A stretch of 50,786 bases of DNA, taken from contig NZ_RAVZ01000021.1 of the NCBI RefSeq assembly GCF_003611635.1, positions 1 through 50,786 on the forward strand, in the 5' to 3' direction. Below are positions 1 to 8,572 of the stretch, one piece after another; positions within the stretch are counted from its first letter, which is position 1, and every line of letters starts with the position of its first letter. A program made the translations under genes and the position numbers. The notes under the pieces are model-generated. The model worked only from the letters and a program-made list of their open reading frames with translations, had not been told where the DNA came from and ran no database searches. Source of the DNA: Corallococcus terminator. Its GTDB lineage: Bacteria > Myxococcota > Myxococcia > Myxococcales > Myxococcaceae.

Positions 1-61
1 GGGCGGGACTCCGGGCAGGGTAGGCTCCCGCGTCCTCGCGCCACCCCAAGGCTCCCCTCCC

Positions 62-1336
62 ATGACATTCGCTTCGCTCGGCCTGTCGGACGCGCTCACC
101 CGCGCCGTGGCCGAACTCGGATACGACGAACCCACGCCGGTGCAGCGCGCGACCATCCCCGTGGTGCTGCGTGGCGGCGACGTATGGGCTTCGGCGAAGA
201 CGGGCTCCGGGAAGACCGCCGCGTTCCTGCTCCCCATCCTGGAGGCCCTGAGGGCGCGCCCCGGAGGGTCGGTCCGGCCGGTGCGGGCCTTCATCCTGGT
301 GCCCACGCGGGAGCTGGCCGCGCAGATTGTCGAGTCCGTCCAGCAGTACGGCCGCTATTTGAAGAAGCCGCTGAAGACCTGCCTCGCGGTCGGCGGCGTC
401 TCCGCGAACCCGCAGATGATGGCGCTTCGGGGCGGCGCGGACGTCGTCGTGGCCACGCCCGGCCGCGCGCTGGACCTGGCGTCGCAGAACGCGCTCCGGC
501 TGGGCGAGGTGGAGACGCTGGTGCTCGACGAGGCCGACCGGCTGTTCTCGCTGGGCTTCGCCGACGAACTCAACGGCCTGCTCGCGCTGTTGCCCGCGCG
601 CCGCCAGAACCTGCTGTTCTCCGCCACCTTCCCGCCTGCGGTGCAGAAGTTCGCGGAGCAGTTGCTGCACGAGCCCACGCGCATCGACGTCGACGACGGG
701 GAGTTGCCCTCGACGGAGTTCATCGTCCAGCGGGCCCTCCAGGTGGATGTGCCCCGGCGCACGATGCTGCTGCGTCACCTGCTGGAGACGCATGCGTGGA
801 GCCACGTGCTCACGTTCGTGGCCAGTCGCTACGCGGCGGACCATGTCGCGCTGAAGCTGAACCGCGCCGGCATCGCCGCGACGTCACTGCATGGAGAGCT
901 CAGCCAGGGAGCCCGCACGCAGGCGCTCGCGGACTTCAAGGCGAAGCGCGTTCGCGTCCTGGTCGCCACGGACGTCGCCGCTCGCGGCCTGGACATCGCT
1001 CAACTGCCGGCGGTGGTGAACTACGACCTGCCCCGTTCGACCGTGGACTACGTGCACCGCATCGGCCGCACGGGGCGCGCAGGCGACAAGGGCGTGGCGA
1101 TCAGCTTCGTCAGCGCGGACACCGAAGCCCACTTCCGACTCATCGAGAAGCGCCACCAGCTCGACATCGCGCGCGAGCAGGTGCCGGGCTTCGAGCCGAC
1201 GGAAGAGGCCTCACCGACCGCGACGCCCCTGGATCCGAACGGCGGCGTGAAGGGCCGGCGCAAGAGCAAGAAGGACAAGCTGCGCGAAGCCGCCGCGGCT
1301 GCCGCTGCCGTGCGTCCCCCGAAACGCAAGCCGTAG
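62..1336 (+). CDS. DEAD-box ATP-dependent RNA helicase, RhlE-like
   Basis: RNA-dependent ATPase that remodels RNA duplexes in the cytoplasm, typically in ribosome assembly, mRNA decay or cold adaptation. The complete superfamily 2 motif set is visible: Q motif (YDEPTPVQ, ~21-28), motif I AKTGSGKT (45-52), Ia PTRELAAQ, Ib TPGR, II DEAD (~157), III SAT, V ARGLDIA and VI HRIGRTGRAG. The tail is short, basic and Ala/Lys-rich (KGRRKSKKDK, then poly-Ala, ending PPKRKP), as in RhlE-type enzymes, and probably adds non-specific RNA affinity. At 424 aa it has the usual length. The ATG lies about 9 nt after an AAGG. A convergent hairpin at 1348-1374 separates it from the next gene. The family call is firm; the RhlE subtype rests on size and tail. 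Confidence 0.93.
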   Translation: MTFASLGLSDALTRAVAELGYDEPTPVQRATIPVVLRGGDVWASAKTGSGKTAAFLLPILEALRARPGGSVRPVRAFILVPTRELAAQIVESVQQYGRYLKKPLKTCLAVGGVSANPQMMALRGGADVVVATPGRALDLASQNALRLGEVETLVLDEADRLFSLGFADELNGLLALLPARRQNLLFSATFPPAVQKFAEQLLHEPTRIDVDDGELPSTEFIVQRALQVDVPRRTMLLRHLLETHAWSHVLTFVASRYAADHVALKLNRAGIAATSLHGELSQGARTQALADFKAKRVRVLVATDVAARGLDIAQLPAVVNYDLPRSTVDYVHRIGRTGRAGDKGVAISFVSADTEAHFRLIEKRHQLDIAREQVPGFEPTEEASPTATPLDPNGGVKGRRKSKKDKLREAAAAAAAVRPPKRKP

Positions 1337-1347
1337 CGCATCCGCAT

Positions 1348-1374
1348 CACGGCGCCTGGGAAACCCGCGCCGTG
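1348..1374. terminator. Hairpin between convergent genes
   Basis: CACGGCGC (1348-1355) and GCGCCGTG (1367-1374) pair perfectly; inside them GGG-AAA-CCC extends the stem after a 2-nt bulge. It sits between the helicase stop and the stop of the convergent ferritin-like gene, so it probably ends both transcripts. There is no T tract, so intrinsic termination is not proven. Confidence 0.5.
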
Positions 1375-1389
1375 AGTGAGCGGATCCCC

Positions 1390-2712
1390 TCAGGCCCAGA
1401 GTTCCTGCTCCAGCGTGTCCAGCAGGGCCAGGGCGACCTCGGGCGTGGGCAGTCCCGCCTCAGTGACGAGCCCTGCGTCGAGTGGCGCCGCGACCTCTTC
1501 GCGCAGCAGGGCCACCGCGTGCCGCTGGGCCTCCCGCAGTGCGTCCCGCTCCTGGGCGGAGAGGCGCGGACGGACCCACCGGTCGATGTCCCAGGACAGC
1601 CCCGCGTGCCGCGTCTCGTCCTCGGCGATGCGAGCCATGGCCTCGCGCACTCCGGTGTCGCGCGCGTGCAGGGCCTGATGGTGGGCCACCAGCGCGCCGT
1701 ACGTCTCCCGCACGCAGCCCTCCACGGCGTTGTCCCGCGCGACCTCCGCGAGCGGACGCTCCGGCAGCTCTGTCACGGAGGGCGACGGCGGCGTGGCACC
1801 GAAGCGGCGCGCGAGCCTCCCCGTCACGTCGGCGTGCAGCACCTCGTCCACCGCGCTCGCGAGCGCCGCGGCCTGGAGGTCCGGACCCGCGCCGTGCAAG
1901 GCCAACTCCTTGCGCAGCCGCAGGAAGGCATGGATGGACGCCGCCTCCAGGTGCGCGACCTCCGCGAAGTAGCGCCCCAGCACGTCCGGACTCTCGCACG
2001 CCCCCGCGACCTGGAGCCCCACGGGCCGCCGTCCTACGGCGCAGCCTCCACTGCCCTTTTCCAGGACGTGCTGCTCCAGCTCTCGAACCTCACCGGAGGC
2101 GGACACCTCCAGCAGGTGCTGCGTCACCTGGGTGCCCTCGCCACAACTGTAGCCCCGGGTCCCGATGACGCTGAAGGTGCCCCCCGCGTTCTGCTTCACC
2201 GCGCCCCGCTCCAGTCGCCCGCAGCTCACCTGATAGCCGGCGGCGAAGGCCACCAGCGTCGCCTCCTGCGCGGTGTCGACGGTGCCCAACAACCCCTTGA
2301 GGGACTCCAGCGTCGAGTACGTCTTCACCTCGTCGCCCAAAGTCGTCGCCAGGAAGTAGTCCGCGCAGAGCTGGAAGCAGGTGTGATGGAAGCCCTCCTC
2401 CGGCAGCGTGGCGTCCAGGGCCGCCTGACACGCCGGGACATCCGACGCCGTCGAGCACGCGGCTCCTGAGGTGGCCGTGCCCTCGAAGGAAGGCGGCTCG
2501 GTGTAGGACTGGAGGAGGCGCAGTTGGAGGTAGTCCGGCTGCGGGGAGAGGGTCAGGTCGCTGACCGCGGGGGCGTTGTCGTCGCAGGCGATGGGCGCAT
2601 AGCCCTCCAGGTCCACGCCGGCATCGGAGCCGCAGCCCGCCAGCACCAGCGGGGTGGCGAGCGAAGCCCGCAGGGCCCGTGAGAAGAGGTGGCGCAGTCG
2701 ACGTGCATTCAA
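1390..2712 (-). CDS. Ferritin-like domain lipoprotein (paralog of 7396-8361)
   Basis: Predicted outer-surface or periplasmic lipoprotein with a C-terminal four-helix ferritin-like domain. I chose the TTG at 2712: GGGAG lies about 8 nt upstream and it gives a clean 26-residue lipoprotein signal ending VLAG|C27. The frame stays open to a GTG at 2766. Residues ~28-240 are Cys-rich and without a recognised fold. The ferritin-like part (~242-440) has four carboxylate/His ligand stretches: AHLEAAS, DEVLH, VEGCVRE and DETRH, the pattern of a di-iron or di-manganese site. The same arrangement is found in the lipoprotein at 7396-8361, including the NAVEGCVRET segment. Substrate and metal are unknown; an oxidase, metal-storage or peroxide-scavenging role is inference. 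GC content and codon use match the neighbours. Confidence 0.8.
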   Translation of the reverse strand: MNARRLRHLFSRALRASLATPLVLAGCGSDAGVDLEGYAPIACDDNAPAVSDLTLSPQPDYLQLRLLQSYTEPPSFEGTATSGAACSTASDVPACQAALDATLPEEGFHHTCFQLCADYFLATTLGDEVKTYSTLESLKGLLGTVDTAQEATLVAFAAGYQVSCGRLERGAVKQNAGGTFSVIGTRGYSCGEGTQVTQHLLEVSASGEVRELEQHVLEKGSGGCAVGRRPVGLQVAGACESPDVLGRYFAEVAHLEAASIHAFLRLRKELALHGAGPDLQAAALASAVDEVLHADVTGRLARRFGATPPSPSVTELPERPLAEVARDNAVEGCVRETYGALVAHHQALHARDTGVREAMARIAEDETRHAGLSWDIDRWVRPRLSAQERDALREAQRHAVALLREEVAAPLDAGLVTEAGLPTPEVALALLDTLEQELWA

Positions 2713-2914
2713 GGAACGACTCCCAGGGATGAAGTGCCCCGGACGCAGGAGCAATGAGGATGCCACCCTTCCCTCCCAGGGCGCTCCCGTTGGAAAGCGC
2801 GCGTCGCCTGCGCGGAAAACCGAGGAGGGATCAGAAACCTGAGGGCGAAGCCGCTAGCGTGTCCGGAATCCCACGAGGCCCCTGCCCCGTGACCCTGGAC
2901 CGGAGGAACACCCC

Positions 2915-3823
2915 GTGCGTCGTGATGTCGCCGTGCTGTTGGAGAACGCCCCATCGCGGCGCCGGGCCCTGTCCGAAGCGGCGTTCGTGTTCCTCGCCGT
3001 CCTCGGGCCTTCGACGGTGGGCACCGCGGGCCGGGCCGCCCTGGCCGTCGTCGCGGTCGCGCTGCTCGCCTGGGGGCTGGCCCTGCTGCGCCCCTGGGAG
3101 GCCACGCGCCGGGGCGCCTGGCTGGGCGTCCTGGGGCTCCTGGTGGCGCTGGGCGGCACGGGCGCGGGCGCCTGGGTCGCCACCGCAGCGGAGCAGGAGA
3201 AGGGCTTCTCCATGTCCATGGCGCCCCTGTGCATCCGCGCCCTGGGGATGATTTTGCTGGTGGCCGTGCTGGTGTGGCGCGACGGCCAGGGGCCCGCGCA
3301 GATGGGGCTGGTGCGCGAGGGCTGGGGCAAGGAGCTGCTCCTCGGCGTGCCGGTGCTCGCCGCCACCTACGCGGTGCACATCGCCGCGTCGGTGCCCATG
3401 GCGGCCGTCGCCGTGGCGTTGAAGCTGGCCGGCAAGGAGATGCTGGCGCGCAAGGGCATGGCCACCGCGCTCATGGACACCGGCCTGGGCGTGCCCGCCT
3501 TCGCGGCCATCATGGTGGTGGTGACGGGCTTCGAGGAGTTCGTCTTCCGAGGCTTCCTCGTGCCCCGTCTGCGCGTGGTGCTGGGCCGCTGGGTGCCCGC
3601 GGTGCTGGTCGCGGCCCTGCTCTTCTGCGTGGGCCACTTCTACGAAGGCATCCTCGCCGTCTTCCAGACCTTCGTCATCGGGGCCTGGTTCGGGTTCGTC
3701 TTCTGGTTCCGGGGACGGCTCTTGCCCCTGATTGTCGCGCACGCGGCCTTCAACACCATCAGCTTCGCGTTGGTGATGTGGCTGTCGAAGTCAGGCTTCC
3801 TGGACAAGCTGCCGCCACTTTGA
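2915..3823 (+). CDS. CPBP family intramembrane metalloprotease
   Basis: Polytopic membrane protein of the CPBP (CAAX protease and bacteriocin-processing, Abi) family. These are glutamate/histidine metalloproteases that cleave within the membrane. Family motifs in order: EEFVFRG (E207, E208, R212), HFYEG (H241) and HAAFN (H276), each in or beside a hydrophobic helix. Hydrophobic stretches at ~22-40, 42-58, 68-90, 108-122, 143-172, 190-205, 226-245, 250-265 and 270-292 suggest about eight membrane segments. The start is GTG at 2915, with GGAGGA 7 nt upstream. It stands alone, convergent with the Vps62-like gene. Substrate unknown: family members process prenylated proteins or bacteriocin leaders, or give self-immunity, and nothing nearby chooses between these. 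Confidence 0.88.
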   Translation: MRRDVAVLLENAPSRRRALSEAAFVFLAVLGPSTVGTAGRAALAVVAVALLAWGLALLRPWEATRRGAWLGVLGLLVALGGTGAGAWVATAAEQEKGFSMSMAPLCIRALGMILLVAVLVWRDGQGPAQMGLVREGWGKELLLGVPVLAATYAVHIAASVPMAAVAVALKLAGKEMLARKGMATALMDTGLGVPAFAAIMVVVTGFEEFVFRGFLVPRLRVVLGRWVPAVLVAALLFCVGHFYEGILAVFQTFVIGAWFGFVFWFRGRLLPLIVAHAAFNTISFALVMWLSKSGFLDKLPPL

Positions 3824-3844
3824 CGGCAGCCCGGGCCCCGGGGG

Positions 3845-5638
3845 CTACTCCAGCGTCATGTACTCCGGCTGATACACCGACCGGTTCCGCAGCGACGATG
3901 GGCCGCCGCTGTTCACGCAGTAGCCCGTCGGGTTGTCACAGCCACCCTCCGGGTTGCCCCAGTACGCGGTGAGGTTCATCCAGGCGAGGGAGCCCGTGTA
4001 CGTCCCCGCCGGCTGCCAGGGGATGGCCACCACGTTGTTCCAGGTGTCCCACGCGAGCCCGGCCCCGGTGTCGTCGGCCAGGAAGTCGCCGTTGAAGATG
4101 GTTTCGTAGATGTGCCGGGCCGCGTCCGGGTAGAGCCCGTGCGAGCCATTGGCGGAGAAGACCTCCGGGTGCCAGCCGGCGAGGAACACGGCCTTGTCGC
4201 CGAAGGTGAAGAGCTGTCCGTTCGCGTGCTGGCTCAGGTAGACCTGCGAGGGGCGCCCGTCGACGAAGCGCACGGTGAGGTGTTCCCAGTCGCCCACGTG
4301 GTTGCCGAAGGTGGAATAGCCACCCACGCAGCCCCAGGGCGAATACCAACCAATGCACACCCGCTTGCCATTGTTGTAGGGGTAGAAATTCCAATACAGC
4401 ACGTCCGTCACATTCGTCGGCTGGCCGCCCTGGGTGCGCGGGATGACCTGCGCGTAGACGGGCACCGACGTCTGATTGGGGCGCTGGCCGTCCAGGAACT
4501 GCGGATCCGTGCAGGAGTCACAGCCCAGCGCCTGGTTCGTCACCAGGTGGCCGTTCTCCTCGTGGACGTTGGCCAGATGGAACTGCGTGGAGGACGGAAA
4601 GTAGAGCTCCTCCGGGTGCAGCCAGACGCGGGGCGCGAACGTGGCCACTGCCTGCGCGTCCACTGGCAGGCCGCGCAGCTCCGGGTTGGACGTGGCGCTC
4701 TTGTTGAGGACCCAGTAGCGGCTGCCGCCCGTGTCGCCGTGGCTGGGACGGGAGACGAAGGTGGACGCGGGCAGGCCGCGGTGGTCGCGCGCCACCGCCT
4801 GCCACACGCCGATGTCGTCGTTCGCGCCGGAGCCCTTGTCGTCCCAGACCCACGCCGGGTTGGCGGGCAGCACGTATTCGCTGCGCACGCAGCGGATGAG
4901 GTCCGTGGAGGGCTTGGAATAGCCCAGCACCGCGACGTGGCCCAGGCAGGTGTAGCCTGCCGGCGCGACGGGCTCCCAGAAGGAGGCGTCGTGCGTTCCA
5001 CCGGAGCCGGAGTCGCTCCAGATCCAGTTGTAGTTGGACGGACGCGCCAGCAGGTCGCCCTCGCCGCGCACCAGGAACGTCGTCGCGGGGGCCTGTCCCC
5101 GGTTGGACATGGCGACGTCGCCCAGCGAGAAGAAGCCGGGGGACTGGGACAGGTCCGGGCGCCAGACGGAGATGTCATTCGTCGCGCCGGTGCCATGGTC
5201 ATCGTAGATCCAGGCGAAGCGGCTCGTGGGCTTGAGCTCCAGTGACTTCGGATAGCGCAGCGCCACCGTGTCCGCGCTCAAGGTGAACTCCGCGCTCTGC
5301 CCCGCCAGCGCGGTCGCCGCGACCAGCTTGTAGCTGCCCGGGGACAACGTGACGGACAGTCGCGAGTTCGTTCCGCCCCCGCCGTTGTTGTCCTGCGCGA
5401 GGATGGTGCCATTCGCATCCAGCAGGTACAGCCACGCATCCGCCGACGACGTCAGCGTGAACGTCACGGGGGTGTTGGAGGTCTGCGAATCCAGCAGGAA
5501 CACCCGGTTGCCAGGACTGGAGGAGCTCTGGCCTCCCGAGCCCTGCCAGACGCCGTAGACGGTATTGGCCTGGGCTGTGTTCGCCAGGAGTGAAGTCGTC
5601 GCGAGCACGACGAGGGAGAGGAATCGCCTTGGGAGCAT
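3845..5638 (-). CDS. Secreted Vps62-family (DUF946-like) protein
   Basis: Exported protein of about 597 aa related to the eukaryotic Vps62/DUF946 family; function unknown. I place the start at the ATG at 5638 because it opens directly into a signal peptide (MLPRRFLSLVVLATT, cleavage after AQA); the frame stays open upstream to 5743 but that extension has no signal-like order, and no strong ribosome site marks either start. Residues ~30-120 resemble a pre-peptidase C-terminal β-sandwich. Next come three repeats, each with a W-x-D-x-G-[ST]-G core and a conserved later Trp, typical of the Vps62 N-terminal half. The C-terminal half has the characteristic FAPRVWLHPEE start and the GNHVGDWEHLTVRF core (about 4290-4310). 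Bacterial and fungal members are often secreted; a carbohydrate- or membrane-binding role is speculation. Confidence 0.82.
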   Translation of the reverse strand: MLPRRFLSLVVLATTSLLANTAQANTVYGVWQGSGGQSSSSPGNRVFLLDSQTSNTPVTFTLTSSADAWLYLLDANGTILAQDNNGGGGTNSRLSVTLSPGSYKLVAATALAGQSAEFTLSADTVALRYPKSLELKPTSRFAWIYDDHGTGATNDISVWRPDLSQSPGFFSLGDVAMSNRGQAPATTFLVRGEGDLLARPSNYNWIWSDSGSGGTHDASFWEPVAPAGYTCLGHVAVLGYSKPSTDLIRCVRSEYVLPANPAWVWDDKGSGANDDIGVWQAVARDHRGLPASTFVSRPSHGDTGGSRYWVLNKSATSNPELRGLPVDAQAVATFAPRVWLHPEELYFPSSTQFHLANVHEENGHLVTNQALGCDSCTDPQFLDGQRPNQTSVPVYAQVIPRTQGGQPTNVTDVLYWNFYPYNNGKRVCIGWYSPWGCVGGYSTFGNHVGDWEHLTVRFVDGRPSQVYLSQHANGQLFTFGDKAVFLAGWHPEVFSANGSHGLYPDAARHIYETIFNGDFLADDTGAGLAWDTWNNVVAIPWQPAGTYTGSLAWMNLTAYWGNPEGGCDNPTGYCVNSGGPSSLRNRSVYQPEYMTLE

Positions 5639-5687
5639 GGGAACCCGGGTGAAGGGGGAGCCCGAGACCATACCCTGGGTGCGACTT

Positions 5688-6950
5688 TCAACCCCGAAGG
5701 TCGGAGCCGTATTCGAAGCCCTCGTAGTCGAAGGCTCGCTCAATGGAACTCACGTCCGCATCAGAGCCCCCACAGCTTCGGACGGCGTCACGCCACCGGA
5801 GTGACACGCGCTGCTTCATCGTGTCGATGATGCGGGTGGCGTCTTCTTTCGACAGTCGGAAGCGTACGCATTCACTCAAGAGGTTGCGGCGATTGGCTCG
5901 GCGATGCTGCGCGCTTCCCACCTCCATCGCCAGATCGCGCTCGGTGCTGGCCTGCGGTGCCGGCGTCAGATCGTAGGCAGGCGACAGACTCCAGTGGGCT
6001 CCGGCTGCGATGAGTGCATGATTCCTGGGATGGTCATCAATGTTTGAAACAAGCGCGTTGAACACCATCCGGCGGAACAACTCTCGCAGGTCCTCCGCCG
6101 GCTCGCTGACCCAGCGTTTCAGCTCATCCGCCAGCAAGATGTATGACCAGGGCTTGCGCTCATTCGGACCCGCGCGTGGATTCTCATCGGCGCGGAGCAC
6201 CGTCAGGGCACTGACCATCCGGTGTCGCAGATAGCCGTGCTCGGTGCGTTCCCGATCGAACCGACGGACGAGGAGCACATCCTGCCCGGCGATACGGACC
6301 CTCTTCGCGGAAGCAGCGCGAAGGCCACATTCGTCGGCGAGCTTCAGCATCGCGAGTTCGACCGCGGCGTTGTTCCATCGGTCACCTCGCGACGGGAACT
6401 TGGCGATCCACAAGCCCTCGTCATCCTCGACGACATTCTTGGGACGAGCTCCGCCCATGGAGCTTCCTGGATTCACCAGATCATCGACCTGGGGGGAGGG
6501 CGGAAGTCCCTGCTCGAACCGGCTGGCTTCTTCCAACAGCAAAGGCAGTGAGAGCACCTTGTTGAACTGATGAACCTGGGCTGGCGGTGTGCTGCCCATG
6601 CCAAAGGACAGCGCCCCGGCTCGATCTTCCGGCGAATTGAGGAGGAAGCCGACCTCGGTCAGCTCTCCGCGGCCCAACTGGCGTTCAATGACCCTGCGAC
6701 CCCAGGCATCGGGCGAAGCGTCTCGCAAGGAGCCGAAGATACCTCCAAGCCGGGTCGTCCTGAAGGTGCCTGGTTGCAGCGGAAGCTCGAAGAGTTCCAA
6801 CTCGACGGCGCGGGGATTCTCCAGATAGCTCCTGCCGTAGACGAACTGCCCCACTCCCTCTTGCTGGACGTAGAGCCCACAAGTCACGACGTCGAGAGAG
6901 TTCGGGAGCTGGATGTACACGTAGCATCGGGACGCGTCAGAAGTCGGCAT
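5688..6950 (-). CDS. hipA: HipA-family serine/threonine kinase toxin
   Basis: Type II toxin kinase. HipA of E. coli phosphorylates glutamyl-tRNA synthetase and causes growth arrest; the target here is not known. About 420 aa, the usual full length, with the N-subdomain (1-110) and kinase core in one chain. Kinase features: SSMGGARPK P-loop-like segment (163-171), Lys in WIAKFPS (~184), catalytic loop NIDDHPRN (303-310) and metal-binding Asp in SPAYDLTP (D327). I chose the ATG at 6950 since AAGGA is 8-9 nt upstream; an ATG at 6959 is the alternative. Either start overlaps hipB, implying translational coupling. Base composition is a little lower in GC than the flanks, consistent with a mobile toxin-antitoxin module. 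All active-site residues look intact, so the toxin is probably functional. Confidence 0.9.
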   Translation of the reverse strand: MPTSDASRCYVYIQLPNSLDVVTCGLYVQQEGVGQFVYGRSYLENPRAVELELFELPLQPGTFRTTRLGGIFGSLRDASPDAWGRRVIERQLGRGELTEVGFLLNSPEDRAGALSFGMGSTPPAQVHQFNKVLSLPLLLEEASRFEQGLPPSPQVDDLVNPGSSMGGARPKNVVEDDEGLWIAKFPSRGDRWNNAAVELAMLKLADECGLRAASAKRVRIAGQDVLLVRRFDRERTEHGYLRHRMVSALTVLRADENPRAGPNERKPWSYILLADELKRWVSEPAEDLRELFRRMVFNALVSNIDDHPRNHALIAAGAHWSLSPAYDLTPAPQASTERDLAMEVGSAQHRRANRRNLLSECVRFRLSKEDATRIIDTMKQRVSLRWRDAVRSCGGSDADVSSIERAFDYEGFEYGSDLRG

Positions 6951-7284
6951 CGAGCTCATCCTTGCGATGGACGTCCACGCGCTCCGGCTGGCGAGCCAGC
7001 TCCAACGTCTTTCCTTCCTCGTCGCGATCCGGCGAGGCGAGGTCGGCGAACTCGCGTTCGAGCCCAAGCGCCCACAAGACGGTGAAGTAGGCACTGAGCG
7101 CGGTGGTGGGACTCCCCTCCTCGATGCGCCGGAGCGTCCCGAGCGCCAGCCCCGTCTTCTTCGCGAGGTCCACCTGACGCAGGCCACGTCGGATGCGGGC
7201 CCGCGCGATGTTCTGTCCCAAGGCCGAGATGGCCCGGCCTACGGCGAAGGGCGTCGTCTCACTCGTCAGATTCTGTCGAGGCAT
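6937..7284 (-). CDS. hipB: HipB-like XRE-family antitoxin
   Basis: DNA-binding antitoxin that neutralises HipA and represses its own operon. About 115 aa with a Cro/C1-type helix-turn-helix at ~20-75: QNIARARIRRGLRQVDLAKK, then GLALGTLRRIEEG. A long acidic/basic tail follows, reaching into the hipA start. The ATG at 7284 is preferred; the frame continues to an ATG at 7344, but that codon lies inside the operator-bearing leader. The ribosome site at 7284 is weak. The gene is followed directly by hipA with a 14-nt overlap. Two matching palindromic operators lie just upstream (7316-7366), the arrangement expected for autoregulation. Confidence 0.88.
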   Translation of the reverse strand: MPRQNLTSETTPFAVGRAISALGQNIARARIRRGLRQVDLAKKTGLALGTLRRIEEGSPTTALSAYFTVLWALGLEREFADLASPDRDEEGKTLELARQPERVDVHRKDELDADF

Positions 7285-7315
7285 GCACGCCCATGGTGAC
7301 CCAGGGATGACCCAA

Positions 7316-7366
7316 AAATCCAATCTATTGATTCCATCCTCCATTTAGAACCAATAGATTGATTCC
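7316..7366 (-). promoter_or_regulatory. Twin palindromic operator upstream of hipBA
   Basis: Two copies of CAAT-NN-ATTG followed by ATTCCA on the plus strand: CAATCTATTG at 7321-7330 and CAATAGATTG at 7352-7361. Their starts are 31 bp apart, about three helical turns, so both face the same side of the DNA. On the minus strand the shared element reads TGGAATCAATNNATTGG. It lies between the upstream lipoprotein gene and hipB and is much more AT-rich than its surroundings. HipB proteins bind repeated short palindromes near their promoter; that these are HipB sites is inferred from position and symmetry. Confidence 0.72.
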
Positions 7367-7395
7367 AAAAACCGAGGGCTCGTAAGCCCGCCAGT

Positions 7396-8361
7396 TCAGG
7401 CCAGGGCCGTCGTCGCGGGCGAACACGTCCGCGCCAGCTCCCGCACCAACCGCCGTGCCATCTCCGGCGAAGGCAGCCCGGACTGACGGGCCACGTCCTC
7501 TGGCAGGAGGCTGTCCGCGGCGTCGCGCTCCAACGCGGACCACGCTTCACGCCGGGCCGCTTCGACCCGCGCCCGAGCGTCCTCGGACAGCCGCGCCAGC
7601 GCCCAGGCATCGATGTCCCAGGACAACTCCGAGTGGCGCAGCTCGTCCGGCGCGATGGCCGACAGCGTCTCGCGCACCGACACATCCTCCGAGCACCGCG
7701 CCTGCCACCCCGCGAGCAATGCGCCGAAGGTCTCCCGCACGCAGCCTTCCACCGCGTTCTCGATGGCGAGCGCCTCCAGCGACCGGGCTCCGAACGGCGC
7801 CACGTTCACCTCCGGCATCGTGGCCCCGTGACGCACCGCGAGGGACGCCATCGCGTGCGCGTGCCGCACCTCCTCCTTCGCTGAACGACGCGCCGCCCGC
7901 ACCAGCCGCTCCGGCGCTCCGTGCGCGGCCAGCTCGTCCGCGAGCCGCTCGAACGCCGGGACGGACGCGGCCTCCAGGTGCGCCATCTTCGCGAAGAGCA
8001 CGCCCAGCGCGGGCACCCGCCCCTCCACCGAACCATCACTGCACAGCCCCTCCGGCCGGCGCCCCTCGCAGAGGGTCCCCACCTGGCAGCTCACTTCGTC
8101 GGGTTCGGCCAGCTCCTGGGAGGAACGCGTGAACGAGCACGGCGCGTGGGCCCCCAACTGCGCGCACACCTCCGAACAAGGCGTTTGCGCCGTGGCCACG
8201 CCCCCATCCGTCAACTCGATGGTGGCGACGCGGAACGTCTCCTGGCGGGAATCCGAATCGCAGCCCCACGTGGAGGAACACCCCACCCCCAGCGTGGTGA
8301 CGGGCGCCAGCAGCCACAGGCGGGAGAAGGCACGGCGCAGCTTCGAGCGGGACATGGACAT
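7396..8361 (-). CDS. Ferritin-like domain lipoprotein (paralog of 1390-2712)
   Basis: Predicted lipoprotein of about 321 aa. The start at 8361 has GAGGG about 7-8 nt upstream; the lipoprotein signal ends LGVG|C28. Residues ~35-110 contain about ten Cys and no recognised fold. A ferritin-like four-helix domain covers ~118-300 with the ligand stretches AHLEAAS (E130), EEVRH, VEGCVRE and DELRH. This is the same ligand set and spacing as the lipoprotein at 1390-2712, which has a longer Cys-rich front. The two genes are about 4.7 kb apart with unrelated genes between, so they are dispersed paralogs rather than a fresh tandem copy. hipBA follows on the same strand, but the operator between them suggests separate transcription. 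Biochemical role unknown. Confidence 0.8.
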   Translation of the reverse strand: MSMSRSKLRRAFSRLWLLAPVTTLGVGCSSTWGCDSDSRQETFRVATIELTDGGVATAQTPCSEVCAQLGAHAPCSFTRSSQELAEPDEVSCQVGTLCEGRRPEGLCSDGSVEGRVPALGVLFAKMAHLEAASVPAFERLADELAAHGAPERLVRAARRSAKEEVRHAHAMASLAVRHGATMPEVNVAPFGARSLEALAIENAVEGCVRETFGALLAGWQARCSEDVSVRETLSAIAPDELRHSELSWDIDAWALARLSEDARARVEAARREAWSALERDAADSLLPEDVARQSGLPSPEMARRLVRELARTCSPATTALA

Positions 8362-8572
8362 GGGAACACCCTCTTCGGTCACACCCCCGCCGGCCTCGGG
8401 GCCCCGGAGCCTGCCACGACACGCCGCATCCCGGACAGCCCGGTTCCTGATGACAAACATGTAATTTTCAAGGAATACATGAATAACCATTTTCAAAGCA
8501 ACTCATTCACAGGTCGCGAGAAAACCCTGTCGACACATCCTCACCCGTTGTTTCCCCCTCCCGTGGAGCGAG
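8362..8572. other. Divergent intergenic region, partly AT-rich
   Basis: About 210 bp between two divergent genes for exported proteins. The half next to the plus-strand gene (8450-8520) is strikingly AT-rich for this genome and holds a CATGTA / TACATG inverted repeat (8458-8463, 8476-8481) and two copies of ATTTTCAA about 25 bp apart. It must carry both promoters; I could not assign -10/-35 boxes with confidence. Confidence 0.4.

Noticed and set aside
184-2469. 761-residue open frame across the helicase and ferritin-like genes
   Set aside because: Arg/Gly/Ala-rich translation typical of a shadow frame in GC-rich DNA; overlaps two genes with clear domains.
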